From Nereocystis luetkeana (taxonomy: Eukaryota > Sar > Phaeophyceae > Laminariales > Laminariaceae), in the NCBI GenBank assembly GCA_031213475.1, contig JARUPZ010000020.1, positions 1,054,001 to 1,118,000 on the forward strand: 64,000 bases of DNA. The letters run 5' to 3'. The position numbers and the translations under genes were made by a program. Shown here piece by piece: positions 46,501 through 59,489 of the stretch (the stretch's first letter is position 1; each line of letters opens with the position of its first letter). The notes under the pieces were generated by a model, which ran no database searches, was not told the DNA's origin, and saw only the letters and a program-made list of their open reading frames with translations.

Positions 46501-49500
46501 CGCTCACCATGCCTTTCCAGCTTCCTTCTCCCTCTCTCCGCCATAGCACATCGTCGGCTGCTGTAGCTTGTCGGCCCACATCACCTCAGCCTCGTGAATC
46601 TGGGTCATCAACGCCAAGTGAGCAGCAGCACCAGCGTGAAGCGTGTTGTGCGGCTATCAAAGGACACGTTGCTTGCTGTACGATCAGAACACACGTTGGT
46701 AACACGGTCATGCTTCAGAGCAAACTTGCAAAATAAAAAGCGAGTTGTAACCTCATCCCAGGCTATCTACGTATTGCAAATTATCGCGCAAACCCAATGA
46801 AAAGATGACTGCCACACCCCTGGTCCTTACCAGCTTCCCACTCGGATGAGGCTCGCTGTATCGTAGCACGAACTGATCCCTGTGCTGCTCGTCTGCTAGC
46901 CACGACGACGGATCCACCCGAGGCTTGAATGCCTTCGGCTCAGGAGTCTCGTAGGTCTCCGGCAAACTCCTGAGACGAGCTAGTTGCTCGAACGGAAAGA
47001 CCTGGATAAATTAAGTAAAATTTAAGTGAGAAACAGCTGTGGAAGAACGGCTGCGGATTTTGGTTCGCCAAAATGCGTGTCAAGACAATACTCGGAGAAC
47101 TTACGGCAAAACGACAAATTGTGGCTGGCGTCAAGGTAAGGACGGTTGATGGCCACGATGAAGCACCCCAGGACGAAGCACCCGCACATAATGTATCGCA
47201 CAAGAGTAGGCATCCACGTAGTTCCTGGGCGTGACAAATGACAGCCGAACAACCCTTCGAAGAGCAGGTATCTACGTAGTCTATGTACGTAGTTCCAGGA
47301 TGTGACGTATCACGGCCGAATAATCCTGTGGCCTCGAACTCACAGCTGACGACGATGTTCATTTCGTATGATATGTCGCGATTGAAAATTTTAACACAGA
47401 TGTATTACAAGCGTTTCCGTTTTAACTGTCTGCAAATGAATTATGACTACAGTAGCCAAGACAGTCAGCTTTGTCCCGGTATCAAATGAGAGAAAACGAC
47501 GCTGACAGCCCTAGCACAGAGCTAGTTGGTGTACATATGTTTCCGTTTGTGACCCTGACATTGGTACTGTTGTTGGTTGCATTGTATCGTTGTGTTTTGT
47601 TATGCAGTTATGTATAATGTTTTCCTCCCCGGATTTCCTTACATTACATTTTCCCCCTGATTTTTACCTGAGTTTGTTGAAGCGAGCGCATTCAGTTAAC
47701 CCTTCAAACAATTGTGCAATAGGCTTGAGACATCAATATCGCTTTCATGGTTAAGCGATGCACGTCAGCGCAGAAGCCGTTTTACCTATCAGTTAGAATA
47801 TGCATGACAACGACAACAAGTCCAAGAACAACGGCAACATACTAATGCCCATCGCCACCATCACCCCACACTTCCACCATCACCACCACCACCACCATCA
47901 CCAGCAACAAGATTCTGCCACTGCTGGTCAACTGTTGGTGGTGGCGAGGACGGTGGTGGATGATCACTGGCACCTGGTGCCTTGTTTTCTTGTGAGCACA
48001 CATCAGCATCTACCTGATGACCATCACCCCCACAACCAAAAGCAGCAACCACAACCAAAACCACCACCACCAACGACAAGTTTCTGCTGCTGCTGCCTGT
48101 CTCAGCTGGTGGTGGTGGTGGTGGTGGTGGTGGTGGTGGTGGTGGTGGTGCTTGACTCTTGTATTGTAGTCTTTGGTACCTGCTACCTGGTATGGGGCGG
48201 AATACATAAGCTTGCTTTTCCCAGGACGACCCTGGTACCTGGTGAGCAGGTTATTCAACATGACCAAGCTTCGTGAATTCGGGACGGCTTTGAACATGAG
48301 CAGAGGAGGACGGAGATGCTATTTAGGGACCAACCCCGTCCGTTTCGAAATCGGTGGTGCTTTCGTCGCGCACAGTGACAGAAGGCGCCGTACGTATCAA
48401 ATTATAAGTGTATCAGAGCGAGAATGAACTACAGTATGCAATCTCAGCAAAGATTAAAACCAGTAATGGAACTGCTGCTATATAGAGCAGCCGCCAAGCG
48501 CTGTGGCCACGACCAACACGGCGCGAGTACGAGTTGTACTACCTGAGACGTAAGAAGACGGTGCCGGACATAATGGCGTATATGGGGAGAAGCGTGGGTT
48601 TTGACTTGCCCTTCAAGACCTGAATATATACATACTACCTGGTACATACTTATATACCTGGTAGTTGTCTTCAAACATGCTTTCTGTAACATATACCTGG
48701 TATCGCTGAGTCTGGGGTCAACGTGGCTGCCTACCACTATTAATAGCTGTGTTATTTTCAAGGAAGTGAGAATCAGAAGGAACGAGGACAAAGGCCAATG
48801 CTACAGGCTTGTGATGGGTTCATTTCGATAGCAAAGGTTAGATGGGCATCAAAGCGAACCATATGCAAGTAGTGGATATGTTGTGCGTCCAAATGGATTT
48901 AAAGCGTTTATGCAGGTAATGATGAACTTAGAAAGAAGGCTGCGCCGAGACAACTATACGATACCTGGTATGTATGATACCTCGTACCTGGTGTGCAGCA
49001 GTGCAACGGAGCGCGCGAGTACAACCCGCGTATATAGCCGTCTCGCTTTCCGCACCATGACGTCCATGCGGGGACAACATGAAGGAAAACTAATGATGCA
49101 ACTCGTACAGAGTGCCATCACGACGAGACGGAGAGTTCTTGAAGCCTACGAGAAAGGCTTTCCACATAAACCGAGAAATGACGAATTAACGAAAAACAGG
49201 GACTCGGTAGATGGTACTGAATTACAGCGGACAGCCATGACGAAAGTGTTGCGGTGTGTTGCGGTGTACTGTATTATTACCTTAATGTTGTGGCTCTTAT
49301 CCAATTGCCGTCCGTTGAAGGTGGCTACAGTCTGCTTCGCGTCTTGTGGGGTGAGGAAGTTTACGAAGGCGAAACCCTTGGTCAGCTTCGATGTTTCATC
49401 GAACGGGTGCGTCAGTCCGTCCTCAGCAATCGTTCCCGCTCGGCTGAAGAGCTTTCTCACCACTCCTCCGAGCTTCTCATGTTTCTCCTTTCCCACCTGC

Positions 49501-50334
49501 GGGAGGTGGCGTGATCACAGCAGTATTTCAAATTAAAATATTATAATAATATTAAATAGTACCATCATCGAACGCGTCCAGCCGGTGGTAGGCTATCCAA
49601 GCATTCCAGCCCTCTTAACCCCTTTAGAACTCCAGTCCCGTTTTGGGGACAAACCACTAAAATATTAAGTAACTTATCCCCAATTGTCCCGAAAACGAGA
49701 CTGCAGTCCTAAAAGGGTTAAAGCAACTATAAATATTAATATTGATAAAAAAGTGTCTACCAGCCGCGCGAGAAACCACGCTCGTGTGATAGCATATACC
49801 ACGTACTACACTTACCACACGTCGTCGTTGTGGCCAAAATACTCGTAGGTCCTTGCGATAGAATACAGCTGGGAGCTGAGGCGTATCAGGTACTATAATA
49901 GGTACTCGTATGCAGAGCTGTATGATGCACGACGTACCAGATATTACTGACAAATGTATGAGCAGTGCAGACCGTCAAGCGCGGATAAAACTCTCTCTCT
50001 TCCTGCAACTCCTCCGCACTTACGTACCACACAGGCTCAGAATATATGGAATTAGAAGGCGTGCGTCTGGAGTTGCTTCACGGCTGTAGTACACATTGGC
50101 ATGACTACCCGAGCAGTGGGCAAGCCTCTCTGCGTTGCAACGCAAATGGGCAACGCAGCACTCTGGCACCTTCGGGAGGTTCGAGACGACCACAGCCGTG
50201 GAGAAGTCGACCTTCATTTCTGGCCTTTCGAATCCCGCAAGGTCTCCATCTCCCTCATCCGGCGACATATAGCCCTCTAGCTCCTCCATGTCTGGTTCCT
50301 CACAGTATTCATCGACATAGTACTGGTCACCCAT
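37555..50334 (-). CDS. EIF3B: Translation initiation factor eIF3 subunit b, complete, 15 exons
   Basis: eIF3b is a cytosolic scaffold of eIF3: its RRM contacts eIF3a/j and its beta-propeller lies on the 40S subunit. Exons: 50334-50170, 49496-49281, 47001-46831, 46599-46508, 43013-42887, 42698-42563, 42054-41933, 41768-41598, 41374-41315, 40947-40783, 40608-40465, 40149-39979, 39365-39249, 38031-37930, 37701-37555. Phases close exactly, giving 701 residues (family about 690-815). In order: acidic N-terminus (1-43), RRM from VVVSNLPK through GFAFVNF (48-127), propeller blades with [63 protein letters not shown] and QWRPRP, then a charged helical tail ending [10 protein letters not shown]. Start is the only ATG before the RRM. 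Introns 8 and 12 use GC donors; the other 12 use GT. Introns 2 (2,279 bp) and 4 (3,494 bp) are swollen by repeats. Confidence 0.97.
38560..38935. repeat. CAG-rich minisatellite in eIF3b intron 13
   Basis: CTTGCAGCAGCG-type units (12-16 bp) repeat head to tail at about 38635-38735, with CAG/GCA triplet runs on both sides up to 38930. It is entirely intronic between exons 13 and 14, so the long Gln/Ala/Cys-rich open frames here are repeat artefacts. Confidence 0.85.
43927..44360 (+). repeat. Dispersed repeat in eIF3b intron 4, unit 1
   Basis: About 435 bp, collinear with unit 2 at 44757-45190: shared blocks AACACGCCTAC, GGGAGATTGTCA, GCTGACGGATCCTC, GCGGCTATTCT, GCGGATTCTCCGCAGC, CTTTGACCCGAG and, at the right end, a tRNA-like segment (TAGTTCAAC, CTCTG...CAGAG, GGGATCACGACCC). 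Unit 1 continues into TGGCGTCGACGGCAGGACG (44359-44377), a motif shared with the tandem array at 27.2-33.9 kb. Confidence 0.7.
44757..45190 (+). repeat. Dispersed repeat in eIF3b intron 4, unit 2
   Basis: Direct repeat of unit 1 at a spacing of about 830 bp, clearly diverged but with intact order of blocks and the same tRNA-like 3' end (CTCTGCTCACGCAGAG, GGGATCACGACCC, 45125-45175). Similarity stops shortly after GAATCTTA. It is followed by a long T-rich tract (45190-45480). Confidence 0.7.
47860..48155. repeat. CAC/GTG triplet microsatellites in eIF3b intron 2
   Basis: CCA/CAC repeats at about 47873-47905 and 48060-48075 and an uninterrupted GTG run at 48108-48150. The two runs are complementary and could fold back on each other in the pre-mRNA. 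Open frames here (poly-His, poly-Val) are artefacts. Confidence 0.8.
49619..49717. mobile_element. TTAA hairpin MITE, copy D
   Basis: Flanked by TTAA on both sides (49615-49618 and 49718-49721). Ends CCCCTTTAGAAC and its mirror TCCTAAAAGGG; the arms are less perfect than in copies B and C. Lies in eIF3b intron 1. Confidence 0.82.
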
Positions 50335-50900
50335 GTCAAATACGGATGGCTGTCAAATTCTACCTGGAATAGGGAATGAGTGCGCTCGAACCGCACACAC
50401 GGTAATAGTAGGGTTTCCTCAAATGGGGGAAGCGATCAAAATTCGGGGTAAGGTGTATTATCCCCCCGGTTTAAGGGCACACCGACAAACAAAGGGCAGC
50501 TGTGAAGGGTATGCGTGTTGCCAACGGATCACAGCCCTTTCGACGAGATCCAGAAGGATCACTCGGCCGCAGTGGAGAATTCCGATTGAACGAGGGAAGG
50601 CGTGATAGTGGACTTCACCACGAAATCGAGCCGCTTATTGGGTTGTCACACGATAGACACGACCATCCGGAAGAGCTGTCGGTTCACCGCATACTCGTCC
50701 GGAGGTGTGCCTTCCCCTTTGCGAGGAGGATACCAAGAATCTTGAAGAGGTGACACGAGACGGTCGCAGTTGCGGGGAATGCTGTGCAGCAAACTGGCAC
50801 AGGAAATGAACATTAGTTTGTGTAGTATTTTTCGGTGCAATCTGGTGTGTCAATGTGAGTAGACCGGCACGCAGAACAACTTCCGATCGCTCTTCTTGTA
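50335..50900. promoter_or_regulatory. Divergent intergenic region between eIF3b and the plus-strand gene
   Basis: The eIF3b start (50334, minus) and the proposed start of the next gene (50901, plus) are 566 bp apart, head to head, so this segment must hold both promoters and 5' UTRs. I see no TATA box at a convincing position. The start of the plus-strand gene is itself uncertain. Confidence 0.5.
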
Positions 50901-53900
50901 ATGGTGTTCTCGTTACGAACGTCTACTGTTCACGGTACACGAACAGCTGTGTAGCTGTGTATTTTATTTTGATGGAGAATACGCACGTATGAACGCTTGA
51001 TTTGTTCTACACACCCCAGGCGAACAGCGCAGTTTTTCATTACGGTCTGGCTCTGCTGGATTGTAGCTGCCTGCGCGGAATGGCGAGCTCAGCATAACTT
51101 GAAGACTCTTCGGAAGCAGGTGATGCTCCTGAAAAACACGTACCAGGTACCAGGTATCATACGTACGTACGTAACACGTGCGGTACCTGGTACAGAACAC
51201 CATGAACGCGTGCTCCGTAGTGCGGATACTACTGCTGTGGTATGGCAGTATAGTTAACGGAGAGCAAGCGGCTACCGGTACATAGAGAGCATTCGGAAGC
51301 AGTAATCATAGCAGCTAGCAGCACTCGTGGCGAGTATCAGGGCTGCCGTCGCCCCGTTGATGCCAACTCGCACGGGTACGAGCACGGTCTGTCGAAAAAT
51401 TACGCTTGACCCTGCCGAGTCGTGGTTGCTCCCACACAGATGCGCAAATCACGGGATGGGGATCATGTGAACTACGCTGCTGTCTGTCGGGCGCCTGTTC
51501 TTCAATGCCGGTGTGTCTTCTTTCTGACCGTAGGCCGCAACGCTCTCTCGTCGCTGACTATATATGATAACAGTTGGTCGCATTTCTGCAAGAAGCGGCC
51601 TTCTACGTGGAGGAGGAAGGGCGTCTTTCTGAGGGGTGGCAATCGCCATTGCAGCGGAGGCTGGCATCAGATTTTGATAAGCCCGTACATGGATCGGTAC
51701 ATGCAGGGCGGTCACCCATCGGATCTGCAACCAATAATAGAATCGACGAAGCTGGAAGGCTTCGTGGAGCGGCAGATGGCGATCAAACACATCGTGGTGA
51801 CGCGCGCGGCCCGTCTAGTGCAGCGGGTGATGGTTATGAGACTCTATCTGGTAACACGCGGCTGTTGGAAGACCAAGCAAACGGGATAAGCGTGGGGTCA
51901 GTAAAATTTGCAGACAAAGCGGAAGTGGAATCGGACGGGCCAGTACATGGACTTCACACGTATTTTCATCGAAGTGGAGACGGCCAAAACGATTTGGCAC
52001 ATGATCGTGATTTGAGATCGCAGGCACGAGACCATTCCTGCCCGCTTATATACGCGGTGGATGCGGTCACCGCCAAAGAGCATGGCCTACACTTGTTCCA
52101 GGTGATGATGAAACTTGTATATATCGAGCTTGTATCATACGTACGAGCCGGGCTCTTTCGGCCCGGCATTGGGTTTGGGAGTAGCTTTGCATTGTCACCC
52201 TTTTGTGCCCTGTTTTTGTCAAAATAATTTCCGATGTGATATGCACGCTGATATATATCACGTGGTCCTTGATGTCAACTAACCTGTATCTGTACATCGT
52301 ACCACAAACCAGGCCCCTGGTTCGTGCTCGACGGGTGCTTGCGTGTGTACTCACCCCGTACCTGGTACTTGGTGTTATTTATAGTAATAGCTGAAAGGCT
52401 GGTAGTGTACTTGATAGTCACCATCACGTCGGTCCGCGGTTGCAATATGTTTGCCAACTTATGCTCTCGTATTTCGTTGTAACTTAGATCCGGGTTCACA
52501 CCGCGGGGTTCGCCTGCCCCTCCCGGTTACGGTAATCGCGTGTTCGCCCTGTTGATATTTTTTTCGTGCGATGGAGTCAGCGCTTCCTGCACCCGTCAAA
52601 TCACCTCGTCGTGTGCTCTTGAAACGCCAATGTGTATTTAAACAAGAAACAACATCAGTGCTCTCTCTCCCCACCCGTGATCCATCTGTAGGAGGAGCTT
52701 GAGTTACTGGGGACTGTCACGGCTCGCCTTTGCCGTTGCCTCTGCGATGTTCCGATACCACATGCCCAAGAACAACCCGAGGTACGCCGTTGCTGTTGTG
52801 AGGTCTCTGGTTATTTGGTGAGGTCTCCGGTTGATTGATTTTTTTTTTGTGGAATATACGCGGGAACGGGTGAAAGCGGGCAAAGAACGGTACACAAGGA
52901 ATGAATCGTAAATACATGTGGCTTGTGTTGCAAATAAATCCAGTACGAGGTAGGTCAAGTTCACAATAGTTTACCGCTACAAGAGTATACCTCGCCAACA
53001 TCTACGGTGTGTGTTTTCAGAGCGGGACTTGAAAACCGGCCGTGTCTTCTCTACTCGTATACCTGGTAGCTCTTGGGGTTCTTGGGTGCCGATGCTGATA
53101 ATTGCGAATATGTGAATATGTCTTGTAGAAGGCAAGATTGGAGGAGGAGGCATGGTATACCAGGTACTGCGCGACCAACCGTCGATCCGAGTAATTGCTC
53201 ACCATGGCATTTGTGATACGCGACCTGGTTGTTGGCAGGAACTGCGCGCAAGGAGATCTACCAGGACAGCAGCCAACAACGGTCAGGAGAAGGATGATGC
53301 ACAAGATAATGCCGAAACTGTCAGAACACGGCGCAAGCTAGGCGTGTGCAAGGGAGAAACACATACGCTCATGCTAGAAGAAATGTTGAAGGGAGCCAAC
53401 GTCGTCATATCAGGGGACTCAGGTACGTATTTGTATGTATGCTGTCTTGAAAAAATAATCACTGTTTTGCTGAATGTGCAGAGTCCACTGCGAGGGCGGC
53501 TCTTTCAAGAAAATATTGTGTCAGTGTTGTCACCTGCTTTCTTCATGCCTTGGTATAGGATCGTGAGACCCCATGTTCTGCTTGAAGTGCTGATGCCTCT
53601 TGCGCGATATCCTCCAGGTTGGTTCTACGAATGGTTCGCAAGCATGCAGGACGCGTACCACCGCACATGTAGCCATTTCTCAACCCGTTCAACACTGGGC
53701 ATCCCGGAAGGCACAGTTCTGCGGACTGTGCTCACTGGTGAGTTCTCAAGTATACTCGTACCTGTGTTGGCTCAAAAGTATAATGCATATTGCGGAATTC
53801 ATGATGTTTGATAAATAATGTTTTTCTCGTCTACGCCCGTCACTACTGCTGTTGAGGGAGCTGAAGGTCGGCGTTGCGGTGTTCTAGCGGGTTTTTAACC

Positions 53901-54462
53901 TGCACTTCTGCCAACAACCGACGTCCATTCTTAGGCACTGACATGTATGAGGATAGTTGGTTTCAACTTGAGGGGGCTGGATGGCGCCCTTTTCGGAATC
54001 CCATCGATGCCGTTCGACATGGGTTCAATTTCATGCAGTACAAACTGCGTCAATTTCAGGTGAGACATTGACCCACCGTGGCGGAACTGTAAACCGGTAT
54101 GTAGGGGTAGAGCTCTAAGTAGAAGGACTGCTCGATAATGTACTTGAATACCAGTGCCTACAAAGTCGACTGGCCAAGTTTCATGGACATCTGCTAACGT
54201 ACCTCCTAGATTTTTCCTTCCCAAAGGCTTTCTTTTTCTTTTCCGATATAAGGCACGAATTAGAGGCTGGAAGTTGTGGGCAAGAGCTTACATGCAAATA
54301 AGAGATGCGAGCTTTTGGGCAGTTGTTGGTGTTTCATGGGCTAGCCTTTTACTGAGCGACATACCGCCTCAAGGTGCATGCTCCGTGCTGTACTCTGCGT
54401 TTGTTTCTTTGACTGGGTGTTCACTCGTACACTTAGACAAGAAGTATAATTCCTGCCGCTGA
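50901..54462 (+). CDS. Hypothetical single-anchor membrane protein, 6 exons
   Basis: Family not recognised. Proposed exons: 50901-50934, 51028-51119, 51574-52101, 53239-53737, 53935-54059, 54253-54462 (stop TGA), with GT-AG junctions and closing phases, about 495 residues. Exon 2 encodes a hydrophobic anchor (FFITVWLCWIVAACA, about residues 15-30) after a short basic N-terminus, as in type II membrane proteins. Exon 3 is a hydrophilic, probably extended stem. Exon 4 contains GANVVISGDSG, reminiscent of the GDS block of SGNH-type hydrolases or transferases but too short to claim. Exons 4-6 have many aromatic residues (FMPWYRIVRPH, DSWFQLEGAGW, SFWAVVGVSWASLLL), the last possibly a second hydrophobic helix. 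A competing open frame spans 51422-51889; I prefer the stated one because it splices in phase on both sides. Exon 1 is the weakest part. Head-to-head with eIF3b. Confidence 0.55.
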
Positions 54463-56409
54463 CACTCCTCCTCTGCCGTTCCTACTACGAACATGTTTGC
54501 ACCGTGCTAAAAGGTGGGCCCACTGGGCAAGTCGACTCATACCGATCTCGAGCCGATGATGGTTGCCTTCGATGGATGCGTGAGCGCCAAGGACCCCCAC
54601 AGCGAGAAAGCAGATGGGGCTTCCAGTCGATGGCGAAAAGGTCGATTATTGAGCGTCCCGAAGTTGGATAACTCTTAGAAATTATGTAAATGATATTTCA
54701 CCCGATTGAGTTTTGCTTCAGGGTTTGTCTTGTATATTTTCGTGTGCAAGTGATCCCAGTCTATGAGCGGACGGCGCCCTACTTGTTGTAGCCCACGCTC
54801 TTGTTGAGATTTGTTTGTGCTTAAAGCAATGCGCTCGCCTGGTTAACTGCCGGGCGACGTACTTGAGCCTGCGTCATTGTTGACCAGCTTTCGTCATGGC
54901 CATAAAGCGTTTGGATGCCGAAAGTGTTCCTTTGCTGTTGCAAGCCGCCATTTTTTCGCTGCTTGCCTCTTTGCGATACGCGCGTAGGAAGGAGTTCGCT
55001 AGGTAGTGCGGATGGCCTTATGTTTTGTGTGAAAATGCAGCGCGGTGTATAGTTGTCCCAATATGTGCATACGGCAGTACAAGCCTTTCTTCATCGTGTA
55101 ACCGATGAAACTTACGGTTTTCTTTTTTCAAGTGCAGTTTCCCTTTTGTCTTAAACGAAACCTATCACTTAGCCGTCGGCTTTCCCAGTCGGGAATCACG
55201 TGTAATGTATAAGTCTCTCCACTACGAATATAGTACTACACTCTGAAGTTGGAAGCTCAAGAATTCAAGGAAAGTCGCCTCTGTCTATGAATAGTAGCAC
55301 TGCTTGCCGCGGGTTTTCTGCTCGCACGTGTCGACGTCCTGCATACCTGGTATTGCTATTGGTAGTGGAACAGTGTGTTCTCCACGCTTGGTTTGGTTTC
55401 GCATGCACTCAGCACAATGTCATTAACAATTCTTGCGCCTGTTGAGAAGTTGATTTTTGTCCGACTCCGTGTATTCCGGAGTAGGAGGTGTTATCCAAAA
55501 GTTCCAAACGATTCTGCGGGATCAAAGATCTCGCCCAGAAATGCGCGTTGGCCTTGAAGGCGCTACGTACTTGTATCGCGCGCAGGAAATTCGCATGTTT
55601 TGAAGTACTTGAGTACCAGTAAAAAAGTAAGCGTAATACGTTCAACTTCCGATGGCCACAGGAGAGAGCGTGGCGAACTGACTACACCCTCGGGCATGAC
55701 GGAAAACCAATTGTGCAATTCTAGGGCAGAGGAAAATTTCCTTGCGCTCGCTCAGATCGGACGCCGTATATTACGTGGCGGCGATGACTTTATTCAAAAT
55801 ATTGAGACGAACTTGCTCGGTCAGGCAAATTGTTGCCAATAGGTCCGGGAGGGGGGGAGTCGTGGTTCGATTTCAACCCTCTCAAGGTTCTTTCGTTTTG
55901 TCCATTTTCTTCTGAAGCGTTCGTAAATGTCATGTTAGTTTCGGTGTAAGTTCTATCGTGGTATTATCAGGGAGCCCATAATATTGATACCGTGCTGAAT
56001 CCGAATCCGGGAGTGTTCCCAAATTGGAGCAGTCCATAGTGGTGATCCAGCGTGTCATAAATCTGCAAGAGATGCCGTATCGGTCATCTCTTCATCAGTT
56101 TGGTCGTGGAAGAATAGAGTCGCAATCCTGGTGCTTTTTGGGCGCTTGAAAACGTGAAAAGTGTGGACGATTGATCGAAGCATCCCTCTCGGGACTTCAG
56201 AGCGGAAAATTGATGATTTAAAGTGACGACTACTCGTACAGCAACGGCGACCGCGTGATTGGGAGATGACAAAATGGAGTCTTTGTTGATTTCCAAATAC
56301 AAGGACGGGCGCAACACAGTCTTTCCCTCTCCGAGGCGCTCGCGCCGCTCGTGTATCGTAGATAACACCAAAATTGCCAATGGTTGATTGGTTTACCTAT
56401 TGGGGCCCC

Positions 56410-56735
56410 AAGAGTTGACTTGAGCTAAGCAAATGCTTCAGTCTAAGAGCATACGGATGGGGGTGTCACGGAAAAAAGTCGCTATTCGTACAAAAAAAAG
56501 CGTTATCAAAAAGGGGCAGCACGTTGAAGACAGCAGTCGGCAAATAAATACAGTGTTGTTTTTTCATCTTCCCCAAGGGTAGACTTGAGCTGAGCAAATG
56601 CTTCAGTCTAAGAACATACGGATGGGGGTGTCACGAAAAAAAGTCGCTACTCGTACAAAAAAAAACATGATCAAAAGGGGCCAACACGTTGAAGACAGCA
56701 GCCGGCAAATAAATACAGTGTTTTTTCATCTTTTT
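56410..56735 (+). repeat. Direct repeat, two units of about 165 bp
   Basis: Units start at GACTTGAGCTAAGCAAATGC (about 56416) and GACTTGAGCTGAGCAAATGC (about 56583) and run through AATAAATACAGTGTT. They differ by scattered substitutions and short indels. Confidence 0.85.
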
Positions 56736-59229
56736 TCCCATCCCATTTGTTATTTTCTCTCTTTAGTTCTCGCCTCCCTAAAAATCAACAGTTGTATGGA
56801 ACTCAATTTCGAGGTGACTTCGCATTTTTTTCCTCTCATACGGTTCGTGCCTTGCATTTATCGCGAAAAGACTTATCACCAAGGATATCAGAAGACATGC
56901 CCGTCTAGCTGTCTGTCTAGGCGAATCCATCTGTCTAGACATATGTCCCCTATCCCCGGTAGAAAAACGCCTCATTATCTGCATGGAAACCCCTATTTCT
57001 TCTGTTGATTCAACTTGAAAACTGCACCGTTTCATGTTCCATGGCCATCTTTGTCTCCTGTCAATGTCCCCATGCGTACGCTGGTATATATCAGATAGAA
57101 ATATCATAATTCATATGTAAAATACCAGGTGTAGGTACTTCCCTGTGCGGCAGTTGCACGTAGCGAAACTAATACAAGAAACACCTCGTAAATTGCTGCA
57201 GATCTGAACGCGTTTTTTTTATGTGAAAAAAATGGCATTAAAACAAAATGACATTTTTCCAGCAATTTTCAATACTATGGTCAGGCGTTTTCCAAAAACC
57301 GGAGATTTTTTTCTGTCGTGTTCCCGGTTTTTTGCTGTCTAGGCTGGCTGTCTAGGTATTTGCTAGACGCTGTCTATGGGGATAAAAGTGCTGTCTCCTG
57401 ACATCTTTGCTTACTACCCGTTTGACAGAAGGCTCTTCGCAGATTGTGCGGAGGCGAGAACGAATAACGGCACGACGACAACCCTTTCGTCATTTTTTGC
57501 CAATTGTTCGTTCGACGCCAGTTTCCTGCCCACTTTGCACCGTGAAATGCACGCACATGACACATGCATAACAGTGTGTGAGACCACTATCGTTGCAAAA
57601 CATGTAAGTGAAAAAAAAAGTGGTTCAATTTCATTAGTCCTCGTGTCGCTATGTGAAGCAGAGGCACAATTCCAGCGAGCCCCTCCAACCCGAGACAAAA
57701 AAAATGATTTTGACAACGGCTACGTATGAGCACTGCAGGCTCAGATTAGTCGATAAAGAAGGGAGGCATTTGACATATAGACCTTCAAGCACAAAAACGT
57801 ACAACAGCTGCATGCGGCGGAACGCCAAACGTTGCCATCCTATCGGCCTCCTAGCCCCCTCTGCGCACCATTCCAACGTGTCAACAGCATTCCCACTTGC
57901 CGGACACGGCAGCGCGACCGGGACGCATGAAACCGAAACGCCATCAACCATGTCGTTTTGTTTCTAGTCGCCACCACGGCACGCCAGCAGTCAACTCTGC
58001 AACCCGTGGTTTCCATGGCAGACTCGACTAAAGCTTGGAGGTATCTCAGAGTAAAGCCTCTTAAACGTCGCGATGGACCACTGCCAGCAGCTAACCATCG
58101 GGCGTCACCGCCGGTGTCGGGTTCGGCGATGGGACGAAGCGGACATCAACAGCAAAATCCTCAGTTGAACGTGTACGGGAGGCTCAGCTGCGCGCACGGG
58201 AGATTCCGACAAAAGCAGGAAAAGACAGAAGAGGGGGGGAAGGAAGGGAAGAAGGAGGACAAGCGAAAATATTCAATTACCGTTTTCGATACACAAATAC
58301 CATCGTGAGTGCCTATTATCCGAGAAACTACGCTGCCCCTGAGCTCTGGGCCGCCGCGAAAGAGTTCAATACGTAGCGCCATCACTAGATAGGCCGGCGC
58401 CCAGCAGCGGAATAGCCCCACACAATGGTTGGCTACGTCGTGCGGCGCTCGGTAGAACAACGGCTCCAAGTGCAGCATCGCTCTCACTGCTGCAACAAAG
58501 ACTGCAGCCGCCTGCGCGGCCCTCGTCCACCCACGCCACCCGCGGTCTATTCCGGTCTTCACGATTTTTCCTCCCTCCTTTCTGTAGGCAGTGTCTTGAT
58601 ATTGAGCTCTTGTCTGTTCGGCGCTTGCTTATTTTGTTCTCCGTGTCCAGCATCGTGATCCTCAATACCAGGTACCTGGTAGTGAACACATATACGTTCG
58701 AAACCCCCTCCTGTCCCCTTTTTGTCTATTTTTGCCAGCGAGGAGTATCATGTCTTCCGTGGCCTTGATGAATCAATCACCACCACATAGCCAACGTCAG
58801 GGGGAACTCAAGCGTGGCCCTGCTCTCTGCCAATCTTTCAGCGGACGCCGACCGCACGATTGAGTACAAACGTCGCCGTTTGTTTTCGTGGCTTGATGGG
58901 AACGTCCGAAAGACAGACTAGTCTGACGTCAGGGCGTATCGGACGCTACGTTTGGTTCCCTAGCCATCAAGTCGCCCAACGGATATTCCCCTGCTTACGT
59001 TCCGTCGAGCCATCAAGACTAACAGATGAAGTTTTGGGGTGCGATGAACGACTGCTGTGGAGAAAGAATGCCAATTTCCACTTTCAAAGTCAGCTGTGAC
59101 ATTTTACGCAGTTTCATCAGTTTCAGGAGATGTCCTTACACCCGACAATCATAGCAAAGAGGGGAAACGGTGATTTCAAGTTTTCGCGGATTGGTATTTC
59201 AAGGAAAATCCATTCACCATCGAGGAGTT

Positions 59230-59489
59230 GTTGGCGACGCTGTAGATTGATGAAAGGCGAACCAGCGCGGGAAAACAGACTCAAGCTCAATCCCAATATG
59301 ACGCAGGCCACACCCCATGGCAGCAGAAGGAGGCATCAACAGAAATAATACAACACTGTTGGCGACGCTGTAGGTTGATGAAAGGCGAACCAGCGCGCGG
59401 GAAAACAGACTCAAGCTCAATCCCAATATGACGCAGGCCACACCCCATGGCAGCAGAAGGAGGCATCAACAGAAATAATACAACACTAT
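59230..59489 (+). repeat. Tandem duplication, two units of about 130 bp
   Basis: The block from TTGGCGACGCTGTAG through AATAATACAACACT occurs twice back to back (about 59230-59358 and 59359-59489) with only a few differences, indicating a recent duplication. Confidence 0.88.

Noticed and set aside
47800-48297. Poly-His and poly-Val open frames
   Set aside because: Translation of CAC/GTG microsatellites in eIF3b intron 2.
53422-53480. A 59-bp intron (GTACGT...TGTGCAG) inside exon 4 of the unknown gene
   Set aside because: Too short for this genome, and its removal shifts the frame into early stop codons; the uninterrupted frame stays open.
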